Translations under genes and position numbers: made by a program
In this document: positions 41,191-50,848 of the stretch, piece by piece
Layout of the letters: every line of letters starts with the position of its first letter
Numbering within the stretch: the first letter of the stretch is position 1
Assembly: GCF_003480915.1 (NCBI RefSeq)
Contig: NZ_QUKD01000001.1
Coordinates: forward strand, 682,001-746,000
Length of the DNA stretch: 64,000 nucleotides
Origin: Parabacteroides sp. TM07-1AC
GTDB taxonomy: Bacteria > Bacteroidota > Bacteroidia > Bacteroidales > Tannerellaceae
Reading direction: 5' to 3'
The notes under the pieces: model-generated
What the model was told of the DNA's origin: nothing
Database searches by the model: none
Seen by the model: the letters and a program-made list of their open reading frames with translations, nothing else

Positions 41191-41669
41191 TTTAATACCT
41201 CCTCCGCTTCTAAAAAAATTAAATAAGATAATGCACTCTCCGTATGAAACAACAACTGATCCACCAACAGATAAGTCTTTAATTCCTGAATTAATTCTTG
41301 TTTATTAAGCAAACCTCCCTCATATAAAGCAAAAGCGGCATAAACACGATCATTTGCAACAGGCCCATATACCACATCATAGTCATGACGAAAATTCCTG
41401 TCTGTCCGATTAGCCATTACAAAGTCCAGCCACTCTTCTGTAGGCTCTGTAAAACGTAATGTTTTCAACTTTTTCACAGAGGATAAATCAAACTCATAAA
41501 TATTGATAAAACCTTTATTACTTTTTCCTCCGATTTTACGCTTCACCCACAGTTCTGCCTGTTCTCCGGAAGTTGTGGTATAAAACCCCATACCATAATC
41601 CAGCGTACGATTGGCCAGTCGTATTTGTGGCTTCTCTACTATTTCCAAACTCCCGTGGTATAGCTTCAT
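41187..41669 (-). CDS. DUF3990 family protein (putative ADP-ribosyltransferase-like toxin)
   Basis: The 160-residue protein begins [20 protein letters not shown] and contains [20 protein letters not shown], resembling the NAD-binding R/H-YxTxxxxxA pattern of ART-fold proteins, then [23 protein letters not shown]3990 is widespread beside DUF3791 in Bacteroidales and Firmicutes and is predicted to be a toxin. Here it is bracketed by two DUF3791 genes with 4-nt overlaps on both sides. Confidence 0.78.
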   Translation of the reverse strand: MKLYHGSLEIVEKPQIRLANRTLDYGMGFYTTTSGEQAELWVKRKIGGKSNKGFINIYEFDLSSVKKLKTLRFTEPTEEWLDFVMANRTDRNFRHDYDVVYGPVANDRVYAAFALYEGGLLNKQELIQELKTYLLVDQLLFHTESALSYLIFLEAEEVLK

Positions 41670-41890
41670 TGCATTTCCTCCTTTTGCTTTGCGATATAAT
41701 CATCTATCTCTTCTATCAACCATTGTCTGCCTTGTGTATGCAATACCTCAAAATTATCTGATAAATACGGTAATACATTATATTTCTCAAATAAGTTCAT
41801 GGTATCTTCACCGGACAAACGTCGTTCCATTTTATATTGTTCGATACAAAACGAAAGGAAATAGGCTATATCTAATTCTCTTTTATCCAT
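41666..41890 (-). CDS. DUF3791 family protein (first gene of TA-like cassette)
   Basis: The 74-residue protein ([41 protein letters not shown]) matches the DUF3791 family. As first gene it would be made before the DUF3990 toxin candidate, a usual antitoxin position. A -7 element TATCTTTG (41964-41957, minus) lies ~70 nt upstream. Confidence 0.78.
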   Translation of the reverse strand: MDKRELDIAYFLSFCIEQYKMERRLSGEDTMNLFEKYNVLPYLSDNFEVLHTQGRQWLIEEIDDYIAKQKEEMQ

Positions 41891-41997
41891 AATAAGTCAC
41901 AAAATTTGATCCATAACTATCCAAACCACAAAGCGATTCATAGTAGAATATATACACAAAGATAGTGTTTCTCTTTATTTTATAGAATAAACAGATT

Positions 41998-43365
41998 CTA
42001 AATATGCGGAAACTCCACCACAAACACAGTCCCTTCACCCGGATAAGAATGAACGTAGATATTTCCTTTGTGGAGGAAAACGATCTTTTGAACTAACGCC
42101 ATCCCTATTCCATTGCCAACAGCATAGTTACGGTTACTGCCACGGTGAAAGGCGGTAAAAAGATGTTCCATATCCTCTGCGGGGATTCCGATGCCTGAAT
42201 CAGAAAAGCGGAGGATGGATTTTTCTTCATAGAAAGATATCTGCACTGAGGAAGTCTTGTCATCGGAAAATTTACAGTTGTTCTCCATCAAGTTAACAAA
42301 GGCAGTTTTCAATAGATAAGCATTCCCGGAGACGGTAATCATGGCATCATCGTCGGTCTCTTCTTCAAAAAGCAGATTGACCTTATACTCCTTATTGGCT
42401 TTCAGAACCAGTTCGCGGGCATCGAGCAACAATTCGTCCAGACGTACCTCTTCCATACTGATCTGCTCCGGCTGATAACTGGCACGGGCCAGATTAAGCA
42501 AGCCCTCAGACAATTTCACCACCTTATCCGCATCCGTCAAAGCCTCTTCCACCGCTTTCCGATAGGCTTCACCGGAACGCTCCTTGAGAAGCGTAACCTC
42601 CAGACCACCGATCAAGGCTGCCATAGGTGTACGAAGTTCGTGGGAGACATTACTGACAAACATTTTCTGCGCATCGAACGACTGCTCCAATCGGTCGAGC
42701 GTATGGTTGAAGGTCACAGCCAACTCTCCCAATTCGTCTTTTTCGTCCGCTACCGGAACTCTTTCGTCCAGATTGGATGCCGTTATCTTCTCCACCTTCC
42801 TGACGATATTCGAGACGGGCGACAAAGCACTTCGCGACAGAAAATACCCCACAACAGCCAGTACCGCCAACCCGACACCCCATAATATCAACAGGATATT
42901 CCGTAAAGCATCGAGCTTCGCATAGCCATAACCGTCAAATGCAGCAGCCGTGATAACATAGTCTTTCCCCTCAAAGGGATACAAAAGTCCGACCACCTGA
43001 TAATCTCCTTCAAAGAATTCGATGGATTTCTTTTCGACAATACGTCGGATCATTTCCGGAGTTTCTTTCACCCGGTCTATCTCTTTGGCATCATGATAGA
43101 GTAAGTTGAAATCCGGTTCGTAAACAGCCACCTCCACCTCATCGATAAACTCCCGGTTATTCATGTAAATGGATTGCATGGTAGCGGCATCGACCTTATG
43201 TTGCAGAAATAGATTAGCTTTCGTAATCCCCTCCTTTTTCAGGTCACGATAGAAAACACTTTTCCGGTTACTTTCCGACAAGAACCAGATCATTCCCATC
43301 AGGAACAGGAAGACAGTAGCTGTGACTGCCGTATAACGGATCGTCAGTTTAGTCCTGATTTTCAT
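41998..43365 (-). CDS. Sensor histidine kinase
   Basis: The 455-residue protein has an N-terminal membrane helix (~12-30), a ~120-residue periplasmic sensor, a second helix (~155-178), HAMP (~178-230), HisKA with phospho-acceptor His242 in VSNVSHELRTP and an HATPase_c domain (NLMENNCKFSDD, DSGIGIPAEDME, GNGIGMALVQKI). It phosphorylates the OmpR-type regulator whose gene overlaps by 17 nt. The signal is unknown; CusS-like kinases have this size and layout. Confidence 0.93.
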   Translation of the reverse strand: MKIRTKLTIRYTAVTATVFLFLMGMIWFLSESNRKSVFYRDLKKEGITKANLFLQHKVDAATMQSIYMNNREFIDEVEVAVYEPDFNLLYHDAKEIDRVKETPEMIRRIVEKKSIEFFEGDYQVVGLLYPFEGKDYVITAAAFDGYGYAKLDALRNILLILWGVGLAVLAVVGYFLSRSALSPVSNIVRKVEKITASNLDERVPVADEKDELGELAVTFNHTLDRLEQSFDAQKMFVSNVSHELRTPMAALIGGLEVTLLKERSGEAYRKAVEEALTDADKVVKLSEGLLNLARASYQPEQISMEEVRLDELLLDARELVLKANKEYKVNLLFEEETDDDAMITVSGNAYLLKTAFVNLMENNCKFSDDKTSSVQISFYEEKSILRFSDSGIGIPAEDMEHLFTAFHRGSNRNYAVGNGIGMALVQKIVFLHKGNIYVHSYPGEGTVFVVEFPHI

Positions 43366-44047
43366 CGGTACGCAGTATAAAACCCATACCTGGCTTAGTA
43401 TGGATCAGTTTAACAGGAAAATCACGGTCGACTTTCTTTCGGAGATAATTGATATAGACATCGATAAAATTAGTCCCCGTATCGAAATGAGTGTTCCAAA
43501 CCTTATCGGCTATCTCTGCACGCGGCAGGACACGCTCCGGATTCTCCATCATATAAGCCAGCAAATTAAACTCTTTAGGTGTCAGTTTTATCTCACGTCC
43601 ATCGCGAAAGACAGACTTACCGGACAGATCGATACGAAGATCGGCATAGTTTAACTCCTGGGGTTGTGTAGTTTGCGAAGCGACAACTTTTCTTTTCAGC
43701 AGCACCCTGATACGGGCATCTAGTTCGCGGAAATCGAAAGGTTTAACCATATAATCGTCTGCCCCGGCATCGAAGCCGTCCAGCTTGTCGTCGGTTGTGC
43801 CCAAAGCAGTAAGCATCAGAACGGGGATATCCGGATTCAGTTGCCGCACCTCTTTCGTCAGCTCAAAGCCGTTCATCTTCGGCAGGATAATATCAGATAT
43901 CACCAGATCAAACCCCGAAGCCCTAAAAAGACGCAACCCCATCTCCCCGTCAAAAGCCACCGACACCTGATAGCCGGAATCTTCCAGACCTACCTTCAGG
44001 AGCTCCGCTACACGCTGTTCATCTTCTACTACCAGTATTCTTGTCAT
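43349..44047 (-). CDS. OmpR family response regulator
   Basis: The 232-residue protein has a receiver domain with Asp52 (LVISDIILPKMNG), conserved Thr/Lys (MLTALG, KPFDF), and a C-terminal winged helix (KSVFRDGREIKLTPKEFNLL, NFIDVYINYLRKKVD). It should act with the overlapping kinase at 41998. Such regulators bind 10-11-bp direct repeats; whether the mgtA repeats at 11.2 kb are a target is untested. Confidence 0.94.
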   Translation of the reverse strand: MTRILVVEDEQRVAELLKVGLEDSGYQVSVAFDGEMGLRLFRASGFDLVISDIILPKMNGFELTKEVRQLNPDIPVLMLTALGTTDDKLDGFDAGADDYMVKPFDFRELDARIRVLLKRKVVASQTTQPQELNYADLRIDLSGKSVFRDGREIKLTPKEFNLLAYMMENPERVLPRAEIADKVWNTHFDTGTNFIDVYINYLRKKVDRDFPVKLIHTKPGMGFILRTDENQD

Positions 44048-44160
44048 GGGAAAAGGCTTTTACAAATTACAGTGAATGATATCTGCAAATATAATCATTA
44101 ATTATAAATCAGGCATCACCCCTCTCGGGTATGCATCTATCCCATACAAAGATGAAAACA

Positions 44161-44670
44161 TCATTCTTCCGACAAACTGAACTCCTTATTAGAAAATAAT
44201 TCGGCCAATCCCGATATCTGCTTCAAACGCAATATTTCATCTTTATCCATTCCTATATTACGTTGTATCCAAGCATCGGACATACCACATTTGGAAAGTT
44301 CGGAGACTATATGACTCATCAACTCGATATTATGGGTGCCGCGTGCCCTGTTATGGCGGATCGTCGATGCCATTCTATTGGACAGATCTTTTTCTATGAC
44401 AGTAACGGGAAGCATTCCGTGTTCACGTTCATATATACGTTTCGACGTTTTCATGACCATATAACGGTGATAACCGTCAACCAATTCATACATATCTTTC
44501 TCCGGTACGTAATAGCATACGCAAGGTGAGGTGAAGCCATCTTCCCAGATGGAGACTTCCAGTAATTGCATTTCCGGGGGAGCAACCACATTGGGGTTAT
44601 AGCTGTTAGCCATTACTTTTTCAACCGGAACAGGTCTTACTTTGTAGACAGGGCTAGTATATTCCTCCAT
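44161..44670 (-). CDS. ibrB: IbrB-like ParB-domain protein
   Basis: The 169-residue protein starts at 44670 (MEEYTSPVYKVRPVPVEKVM). Its ParB/sulfiredoxin-like nuclease domain has VSIWEDGFTSPC, ELVDGYHRYMVM and a RHNRARGTHN motif, followed by a helix-turn-helix (SKCGMSDAWIQRNIGMDKDE). It pairs with IbrA, whose stop codon it overlaps by 17 nt. In E. coli IbrA/IbrB activate eib genes; biochemical function is unresolved. Confidence 0.82.
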   Translation of the reverse strand: MEEYTSPVYKVRPVPVEKVMANSYNPNVVAPPEMQLLEVSIWEDGFTSPCVCYYVPEKDMYELVDGYHRYMVMKTSKRIYEREHGMLPVTVIEKDLSNRMASTIRHNRARGTHNIELMSHIVSELSKCGMSDAWIQRNIGMDKDEILRLKQISGLAELFSNKEFSLSEE

Positions 44671-45958
44671 ATAATTCAGAGTTATAAAGTTGTAAAATAT
44701 TTTCCTTTTGTTTTCTCTCATGAATATTCAATGAGAATCCCATATATTTACAATAGTAATCGTTTTTCAGAATACAGATACAAACCCGTTTATAGGTCGG
44801 CAGTTCCTTAAATTCCGGAATATCGATATCATCCAGATATTCCATACGGACTGGTTTCTTTTTTGTCTTATAATTCGTACTGTCTTCCACCCGGATAGGG
44901 ATCCCAATCTGTTGCAGTTTCTCGATCGTTTCCTCAGCAAGGCATCCTCCTTTATCCCGCCAGAATTTTATGCTGACAGACAACTTCTGTAAATAACCGT
45001 TACGCGTCTTCTCAGGCAATGTTTTTAACAGGAATTCCATATAAGACTTCCAGGTCATTCCTTTAGGCAACTTGACCGATTGCCATCCCAAAGCGGAAGT
45101 GCCGCCATATAATCCGGCAAAACCGACACCGTTGACCCGTCCGATCATCTTTCCCCACATATCGGGATCTATCGCCCGGTATAGTTTCAGGCTAGCCAGC
45201 GCCTGGGAAATAAAAGGACTTGCCACCCGCTGTTTTTCAAGAGGCACTCCGGCTTGATAATACAGGTCATACAAATGATTATAATCCCATTGAAACTTAC
45301 CGTTGGCAATCCATATATCTTTCGTTTTCCAATCAAAGATAGGATAAGCGTTATAGACACGAGGCATTACCTGATGAACCCATTTCAACCGCCGATAGGT
45401 CTGTACCTTACTTTTTATATGGATAGCCCTCCATCTATTGAAGCTCTCCTGAGTACGTATCCCGATCAAACAGCAAGTTCTTCCAGCCTGTTTTTTCTCA
45501 TGCAGCCATCCTGCAAACAACAACTGAAACTGATAATCCCACATATCTTCATTATAGAATGGAAAATCTTCAGCTTTCAAAGAGTTTTCAGGCATTTTGT
45601 TTACCCAGATATTTTGCTGTAGCTTATCCCAGGGACGCCAATAGTTCTGGAACATCGAGGTACAGGTCGGTACTTTGAAGGGAACACAAACTCTATATAT
45701 TTCCAGAATATCCGCATTAGAAGCCAGTGTCCGGTCTACATAAGATGTCGTTTCCTGGTACTGCACCTCATAATCCATATGAAATACCCCCAGTTTTCGC
45801 TTCAACCGGTGTTCACGTATATAGTCGATACACAAATTCAACAGCACACCGCTGTCTTTACCTCCGGAAAAGGAGACATATATATTATCGAAGTCGGAAA
45901 ATATCTTATCCAACCGCGCTTGTACTGCTTCGTAAACATTTATCTTTTCTCTCATCAT
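44654..45958 (-). CDS. ibrA: IbrA-like PAPS reductase-family protein (DUF3440)
   Basis: The 434-residue protein has an N-terminal adenine-nucleotide alpha-hydrolase/PAPS reductase fold with PP-loop SFSGGKDSGVLL (29-40), then DUF3440 (ARTCCLIGIRTQESFNRWRA, VYNAYPIFDWKTKDIW, SPFISQALASLKLYRAI). The PP-loop implies ATP-dependent adenylation or sulfur transfer, as in DndC-like enzymes. The gene overlaps both neighbours. Confidence 0.85.
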   Translation of the reverse strand: MMREKINVYEAVQARLDKIFSDFDNIYVSFSGGKDSGVLLNLCIDYIREHRLKRKLGVFHMDYEVQYQETTSYVDRTLASNADILEIYRVCVPFKVPTCTSMFQNYWRPWDKLQQNIWVNKMPENSLKAEDFPFYNEDMWDYQFQLLFAGWLHEKKQAGRTCCLIGIRTQESFNRWRAIHIKSKVQTYRRLKWVHQVMPRVYNAYPIFDWKTKDIWIANGKFQWDYNHLYDLYYQAGVPLEKQRVASPFISQALASLKLYRAIDPDMWGKMIGRVNGVGFAGLYGGTSALGWQSVKLPKGMTWKSYMEFLLKTLPEKTRNGYLQKLSVSIKFWRDKGGCLAEETIEKLQQIGIPIRVEDSTNYKTKKKPVRMEYLDDIDIPEFKELPTYKRVCICILKNDYYCKYMGFSLNIHERKQKENILQLYNSELYGGIY

Positions 45959-46349
45959 CGCATCTATATTCCATTTTAATATATAGTTTCCACTTTTGAG
46001 TTACAAAAAAATGATTTGAAGCAAAAATATCTTCATGCCGGATATGAACGACAGCCCGTATGATTGAAGTGTTTTTGAAATGCTCCAGAACAGCATCGAT
46101 CAGGGATGACATCGTTTTATTGTCCTCCCCTCTCACATAATAGTTATTGATAACTACACAGGTACTTTTGATCTCAACAGGTATAAAGCCTGTAACCATG
46201 TCTCCTTCAATGGCGACGAACCATAAATAGTGTTTAGAAGTTTTGAATGGGTAATTATTATTTTGCCGCAGCACGCTACAGTTCATCACCAGTGGAGCGA
46301 CCAGTTCGTATAGCCTCGGGGCAATTCCGGATAATACTTCTATACTCAT
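45906..46349 (-). CDS. Small GNAT-like protein linked to ibrAB
   Basis: The 147-residue protein (YELVAPLVMNCSVLRQNNNY, HYLWFVAIEGDMVTGFIPV, SLIDAVLEHFKNTSIIRAVV, FFVTQKWKLYIKMEYR) shows the strand/helix rhythm of an acetyltransferase fold, but a clear acetyl-CoA loop is lacking. It overlaps ibrA by 53 nt at its 3' end, so it is transcribed first in a three-gene unit. Function unknown. Confidence 0.65.
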   Translation of the reverse strand: MSIEVLSGIAPRLYELVAPLVMNCSVLRQNNNYPFKTSKHYLWFVAIEGDMVTGFIPVEIKSTCVVINNYYVRGEDNKTMSSLIDAVLEHFKNTSIIRAVVHIRHEDIFASNHFFVTQKWKLYIKMEYRCDDERKDKCLRSSTSAVG

Positions 46350-46588
46350 ATTCCAAAGAGACTAGGACAACAAAAATCTTTTGAAATACAAAATTAAACA
46401 AAATACTGTTCCAGGTTCATTATTTGCGAATATTTTAACTTTAAATAGCGAGCTTCACCCTTTAATTTTCAAAAGTAGCAGAAAATAAAATGTATTACCA
46501 TCCCGACTAGATACATCACAAAAAGTTTGTCATTCGGGACAACAAGATCATCCTACCTTTTGTTATTCAATTAGAAAAACGAAAGATC

Positions 46589-46810
46589 ATGAGAAAAGCA
46601 TTCTTCAATTTCACATGGAGCATCGGTTTCTTCTATTTTCAGAATCCGCTTATTGGCTTCTTGAATATCATATTGCTCGATATCTTCGTGATTAATTACA
46701 CCTTGAAAAGTTATCCCGTCAACAAAGTTAGTTCACTACTCTTCATTCCCTATCTAATATGGCTACTGTTCGCTACTTATTTGAATGGGTATATTTTGAT
46801 GTATAATTGA
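46589..46810 (+). pseudogene. Truncated TspO/MBR family protein (C-terminal remnant)
   Basis: The 73-codon frame matches the last three helices of TspO/MBR proteins: FFNFTWSIGFFYFQNPLIGF (helix 3), LDIFVINYTLKSYPVN (helix 4) and LLFIPYLIWLLFATYLNGYI (helix 5, with the family's PYLxWxxFAxYLN). Normal TspO has ~150-160 residues and five helices; the first two are missing and no trace was found upstream. It may be a decayed gene that still has an open frame. Confidence 0.7.
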
Positions 46811-46837
46811 TTAGCAAGAACCCAGATAAAAGGACCC

Positions 46838-47902
46838 TTATTTATATTGTTCTTCGATCAACTTCTTCAAAGTCTCTTTACTTGGCAATATAGTCTGATA
46901 TTTACTTGCAAAAATTTGATTATTTTCTTTTGGAAGAGTAATTTCGACCATCGCATCACTCTTATCAGCACACAAAAGAATGCCAATAGTAGGACTTTCA
47001 TCTTCTAATTTGACAAAACGATCATAATAATTGACATACATCTGCATTTGTCCCAAATCCTGATGTTTCAGCATTCCTCGTTTTAGGTCAATTAAAACAA
47101 AAGCGCGAAGTAAACGATTATAAAAGACAAGATCCACCCGGAAATGTTGTTCATCAAAAGTGAAACGAACTTGCCTTCCAACAAAAGTAAAACCTTTTCC
47201 CAATTCCAACAAAAATATTTGCAAATTATCAATAAGTCGTTGTTCCAATTCACTTTCATTATATTGGGGAAGTTCCGGTAATCCAATAAACTCTAAAACA
47301 TACGGATCTTTTATAACATCTTGCGGATTCTCTATAAGTTGTCCTTTCTCAGACAAGGATTGCACGGCCTCTTTATCACGACTCAAAACCAAACGTTCAT
47401 AAAGAGAAGAATCATATTGCCGCTCTAGTTCACGCAGGCTCCAATTATTATTTATTGCTTCTATTTCATAGAAATTACGTTCTTCCGGATTAGTTATACG
47501 CATTAGTTTTAGATAATGAGACCAACTAAGTGAAAAATTAAACTCATGAGTTACAATCTGATTATTTTCAGATTTTCTAGACAGTGTCTGGAAAATTCGA
47601 GAAGAGTACATCTTGTAAAGTTGTCTCATATTTGCAAGGTTCTGTGGAGAAAATCCTTTTCCAAATCTGGCTGTCAAATGAATAGATAGATTTTCTAATA
47701 GTTTTTTACCATATTCAGCTCTTTCCTCTCCGTTCTGCTCTTCTTCTACGATCACTCTTCCTATCTCAAAATAGGTATAGACCATAGTTGTATTAACAGC
47801 AGAAACCACCCGCTTACGAGCTTCCGTTATCAATGTTTCTATGCGTTCAACCAATGAGTTATTACCTGAAAGCTCTTGAATAAAATAAGTGTCGGTTTTC
47901 AT
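46838..47902 (-). CDS. YhcG-type PDDEXK nuclease (DUF1016)
   Basis: The 354-residue protein has the DUF1016 N-terminal helical domain (TLITEARKRVVSAVNTTMVY, GKGFSPQNLANMRQLYKMYS) and a C-terminal PD-(D/E)xK nuclease domain with RVDLVFYNRLLRAFVLIDLK supplying D..DxK. Such proteins occur in restriction and mobile-element loci and are proposed DNA nucleases. It is a single gene convergent with the TspO remnant. Confidence 0.88.
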   Translation of the reverse strand: MKTDTYFIQELSGNNSLVERIETLITEARKRVVSAVNTTMVYTYFEIGRVIVEEEQNGEERAEYGKKLLENLSIHLTARFGKGFSPQNLANMRQLYKMYSSRIFQTLSRKSENNQIVTHEFNFSLSWSHYLKLMRITNPEERNFYEIEAINNNWSLRELERQYDSSLYERLVLSRDKEAVQSLSEKGQLIENPQDVIKDPYVLEFIGLPELPQYNESELEQRLIDNLQIFLLELGKGFTFVGRQVRFTFDEQHFRVDLVFYNRLLRAFVLIDLKRGMLKHQDLGQMQMYVNYYDRFVKLEDESPTIGILLCADKSDAMVEITLPKENNQIFASKYQTILPSKETLKKLIEEQYK

Positions 47903-47937
47903 GCTAAGATTTTTTAATTAAATATATATTACCCCCA

Positions 47938-49257
47938 TCAATCCAAATTATAAAGTTTCAACTTATTATACAACGTTTTCCGATCGATTCCCAATAGTTG
48001 GGCGGCACGGGTTTTATTGTTGCCGGATTCCTGGAGGGCACGTTTGATCAATTCGCTTTCGTGAGCTTCGTCTTTCAGGAGGATGCGAGTGTCTTTTGCG
48101 GGGGCATCCGTTAGTTCTTCAGGAAGTTCATGCCGCGTAATGTAACGTCCTGTAGCCAGAAGTGTTGCATATTTGATGACATTCTTCATCTGACGCAGGT
48201 TTCCCGGCCATGAATAAGACTGAAAAAGTCGGATCGTCTCGTTATCGAAACCGATAATATCTTTCTGTAGTTCCGCATTTGCCTGATCAAGGAAATTATT
48301 AGCAAAAAGCAATAAGTCCTCTTTACGTTCTTTCAGGTCCGGAATACGAACCGTAAATTCGTTGATACGGTGATAAAGGTCTTCGCGAAAATCACCTTTC
48401 TCTATTGCAGTACGCAGATTCTCATTCGTTGCCGAAATTAACCGTACATTAATAGCTATTTCATCGTTCGTTCCGATCGGTTTTATTTTACGTTCCTGCA
48501 GGGCACGAAGCAACTGTACTTGTACCTCATAAGTCAGGTTACCTATTTCATCCAGAAAAATCGTACCGCCTTGTGCCGCTACAAATGCACCGGTTTTATT
48601 GTCTATCGCCCCGGTAAACGAACCTTTCACATGGCCGAAAAACTCGGATGCAGCCAAATCTTTCGGGATAGCACCGCAATCTACAGCGATAAACGGCGCT
48701 TTACTACGGTTACTCTGCTCGTGAATACGACGGGCAATATATTCTTTTCCAGTACCACTCGCCCCCGTTATCAACACGGACATATCCGTCGGAGCTACCA
48801 GACGCACATGGTCGAATAACTGTCGGGCAGCAGGACTTTGACCTTCAATATAAGTATTACTCTCCGATGATTTTGCAGTCGGACGATGTTCTGCCGGTAC
48901 CGTTTTTATCAATTCACGTATCTTTCCCAATAATTCTTCCGGATTCAACGGTTTGGCTATATAGTCAGAAGCACCCAGCTTGATTGCCTGGACAGCCGTT
49001 TGTATTTCTGCATAGCTTGTCATCATGATCAGCGGCAAAGAGGTCCGTTTCTCTTTTACCCATTTCAACAGATCAATCCCGTCGCCATCCGGTAAACGCA
49101 AATCGGACAGGATAAGATCGTAACCTCCGTTTTCTATCTGACGCTTTGCATCTGAAACAGAGCTAAATGTTTTTACTTCGAAGCCCTTTTTACCCAACCA
49201 GGTCTTTAGCATCAAAGAAAAAGTTATATCATCTTCTACTATAAGAATCGACGGCAT
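47938..49257 (-). CDS. Sigma-54-dependent response regulator (NtrC type)
   Basis: The 439-residue protein has a receiver domain (Asp52 in LILSDLRLPDG), an AAA+ activator domain with Walker A GASGTGKEY, sigma-54 contact loop GSFTGA (Ala to Ser from the common GAFTGA), GTIFLDEIG and a Fis-type helix-turn-helix (NNKTRAAQLLGIDRKTLYNK). It activates RpoN promoters after phosphorylation. The hybrid kinase at 50849-53332, separated by the DUF418 gene, is a candidate partner. Confidence 0.93.
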   Translation of the reverse strand: MPSILIVEDDITFSLMLKTWLGKKGFEVKTFSSVSDAKRQIENGGYDLILSDLRLPDGDGIDLLKWVKEKRTSLPLIMMTSYAEIQTAVQAIKLGASDYIAKPLNPEELLGKIRELIKTVPAEHRPTAKSSESNTYIEGQSPAARQLFDHVRLVAPTDMSVLITGASGTGKEYIARRIHEQSNRSKAPFIAVDCGAIPKDLAASEFFGHVKGSFTGAIDNKTGAFVAAQGGTIFLDEIGNLTYEVQVQLLRALQERKIKPIGTNDEIAINVRLISATNENLRTAIEKGDFREDLYHRINEFTVRIPDLKERKEDLLLFANNFLDQANAELQKDIIGFDNETIRLFQSYSWPGNLRQMKNVIKYATLLATGRYITRHELPEELTDAPAKDTRILLKDEAHESELIKRALQESGNNKTRAAQLLGIDRKTLYNKLKLYNLD

Positions 49258-49306
49258 ACATTATTAGATTAAAACCTCTGACAAAGATATATATTTTAAC
49301 GGAAAA

Positions 49307-50482
49307 TCAGGAACAAATCCAAGTCGCTTTACGCCATGCTCCTTCGAACGGCCCCTGTTTATGATTCTTTAACCACCAATGACAGAAGCCTAACTGAAGG
49401 ATGAACAACAACACTCCTACTCCGAAACTGGCAGTGACACCCAGGTATTTATACAATCCCAGACCATAACCGAAATAGATAAACGAACCTATGATCGACT
49501 GGCTCAGATAATTAGTCAAGCTCATCTTTCCATAAGGAACTAATCCATATAAAATTTCATGGGAAGTTGCCTGTTGCCACAGAAAAACAAAGACAGAAAC
49601 CAGAACACACATGAATGAAAAGTTACGGAAAGAGGATACAATCGTATTCATCGGAGTAAGCATGCTCCTGTTCGTCAATAAATCCGGCAACGACAAAGAC
49701 AAATAATACAGAGGGATGAAACAAATAAGACCGATCAAGAAGGTTCGTTGCCAAAAAGTACGGTGTTCCGCAAGATTCACAAACAACTGTTTACGTCCGA
49801 TCAACATACCCAACATGAACAAAGACGCAGTCTGGAAAAAGCGTCCGTAGCTCCAGCCCCATAGAACGCTGAACAGTTGGCCATCCCATAAATTCGATTT
49901 GACCATCTCCCAGAAATCAAGCTGGCTGAGGAATGGATACATTTTTCTGTGATGCACCAGCCATTGCTCGGCCGAAGCCATATAATCAGGATGCAGCATT
50001 GCATAAAAGAATTTACCCCATTCCACAGGCTGAAGCATCAGGATAACGGCAGCAATTAATACAGCACGATCACTCCAGCGGCAAACAAGAATGAGTACGA
50101 CACCGATTATTGCATAAAGGACAAGTATATCTCCCGGAAAGAAAGCCCCGTTGAAGCAACCTATAACAAACAATAAACAGAGCCGCCACAGAAAACGCAA
50201 ACGGAAATCCTTGCCTTTCCTGGCTTGGTTATTATACTGAATAAAAAAGCTGAACCCGAACAATAAAGAGAAGATCGCATAGGCCTTCCCTCCAAAAAGG
50301 AAAAACAGCGTGTCCCAGACTCCTTTATCTAGGCTTTTCATAAAATCAGAAGTGACTTCCGGAAATTCGTAGAAATTAAAATGTTCGATATTATGTAAAA
50401 ACATAATCGCCATAACGGCGAATCCTCTTAATGCGTCAACAACTTCAATGCGTGGTGACTTGAGTGGCATTTCGTGCTCCAT
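49307..50482 (-). CDS. DUF418 family membrane protein
   Basis: The 391-residue protein starts at 50482 (MEHEMPLKSPRIEVVDALRG), with an alternative in-frame start at 50524. RGFAVMAIMFLHNIEHF and about ten hydrophobic helices fit the YeiB/DUF418 group of acyltransferase-like membrane proteins. The conserved C-terminal segment YGKMSLTNYLSQSIIGSFIY and HWWLKNHKQGPFEGAWR is clear. Its transport or transfer function is unknown. Confidence 0.88.
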   Translation of the reverse strand: MEHEMPLKSPRIEVVDALRGFAVMAIMFLHNIEHFNFYEFPEVTSDFMKSLDKGVWDTLFFLFGGKAYAIFSLLFGFSFFIQYNNQARKGKDFRLRFLWRLCLLFVIGCFNGAFFPGDILVLYAIIGVVLILVCRWSDRAVLIAAVILMLQPVEWGKFFYAMLHPDYMASAEQWLVHHRKMYPFLSQLDFWEMVKSNLWDGQLFSVLWGWSYGRFFQTASLFMLGMLIGRKQLFVNLAEHRTFWQRTFLIGLICFIPLYYLSLSLPDLLTNRSMLTPMNTIVSSFRNFSFMCVLVSVFVFLWQQATSHEILYGLVPYGKMSLTNYLSQSIIGSFIYFGYGLGLYKYLGVTASFGVGVLLFILQLGFCHWWLKNHKQGPFEGAWRKATWICS

Positions 50483-50524
50483 GGTAAAATAGGTCTTTTT
50501 TAATATTGGGCACGAATTTAACAA

Positions 50525-50848
50525 ATAAACCTAACCAAACAAAAAAAGCATCCCCAACAGATGCCTTTTTTGTTTCGCAGACTTAAATAGAATACTCAGA
50601 AATAATCTTTCTTTGTTTTAAACGGCTTAAATGTAGAAACGTCCACTTACGATTCTGTAAATATGAATGCGAATACCGTGCCAGAATCCGTAAAAGGTCT
50701 TCGTCTATTTCATAAACTCTTATAACTTAACAGAAAAGAGAGATAAAATGTTTTAGCTAACAAAAATACAACAAGGAGATACTGGGGAACATAATACACA
50801 ATTGGGGATTTTTTCTACAAACCTGTTCCACAAAAAGGCTGTTATCAA
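50525..50848. other. Intergenic stretch with a bidirectional terminator
   Basis: No gene is seen. The terminator at 50541-50572 is the only clear feature; the rest (50573-50848) is AT-rich and unassigned. Confidence 0.6.
50541..50572. terminator. Bidirectional Rho-independent terminator
   Basis: Seven A residues, then GCATC and GATGC around a 7-nt loop, then a run of T. Works for minus-strand transcripts from the hybrid kinase and in principle on the plus strand. Confidence 0.75.
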
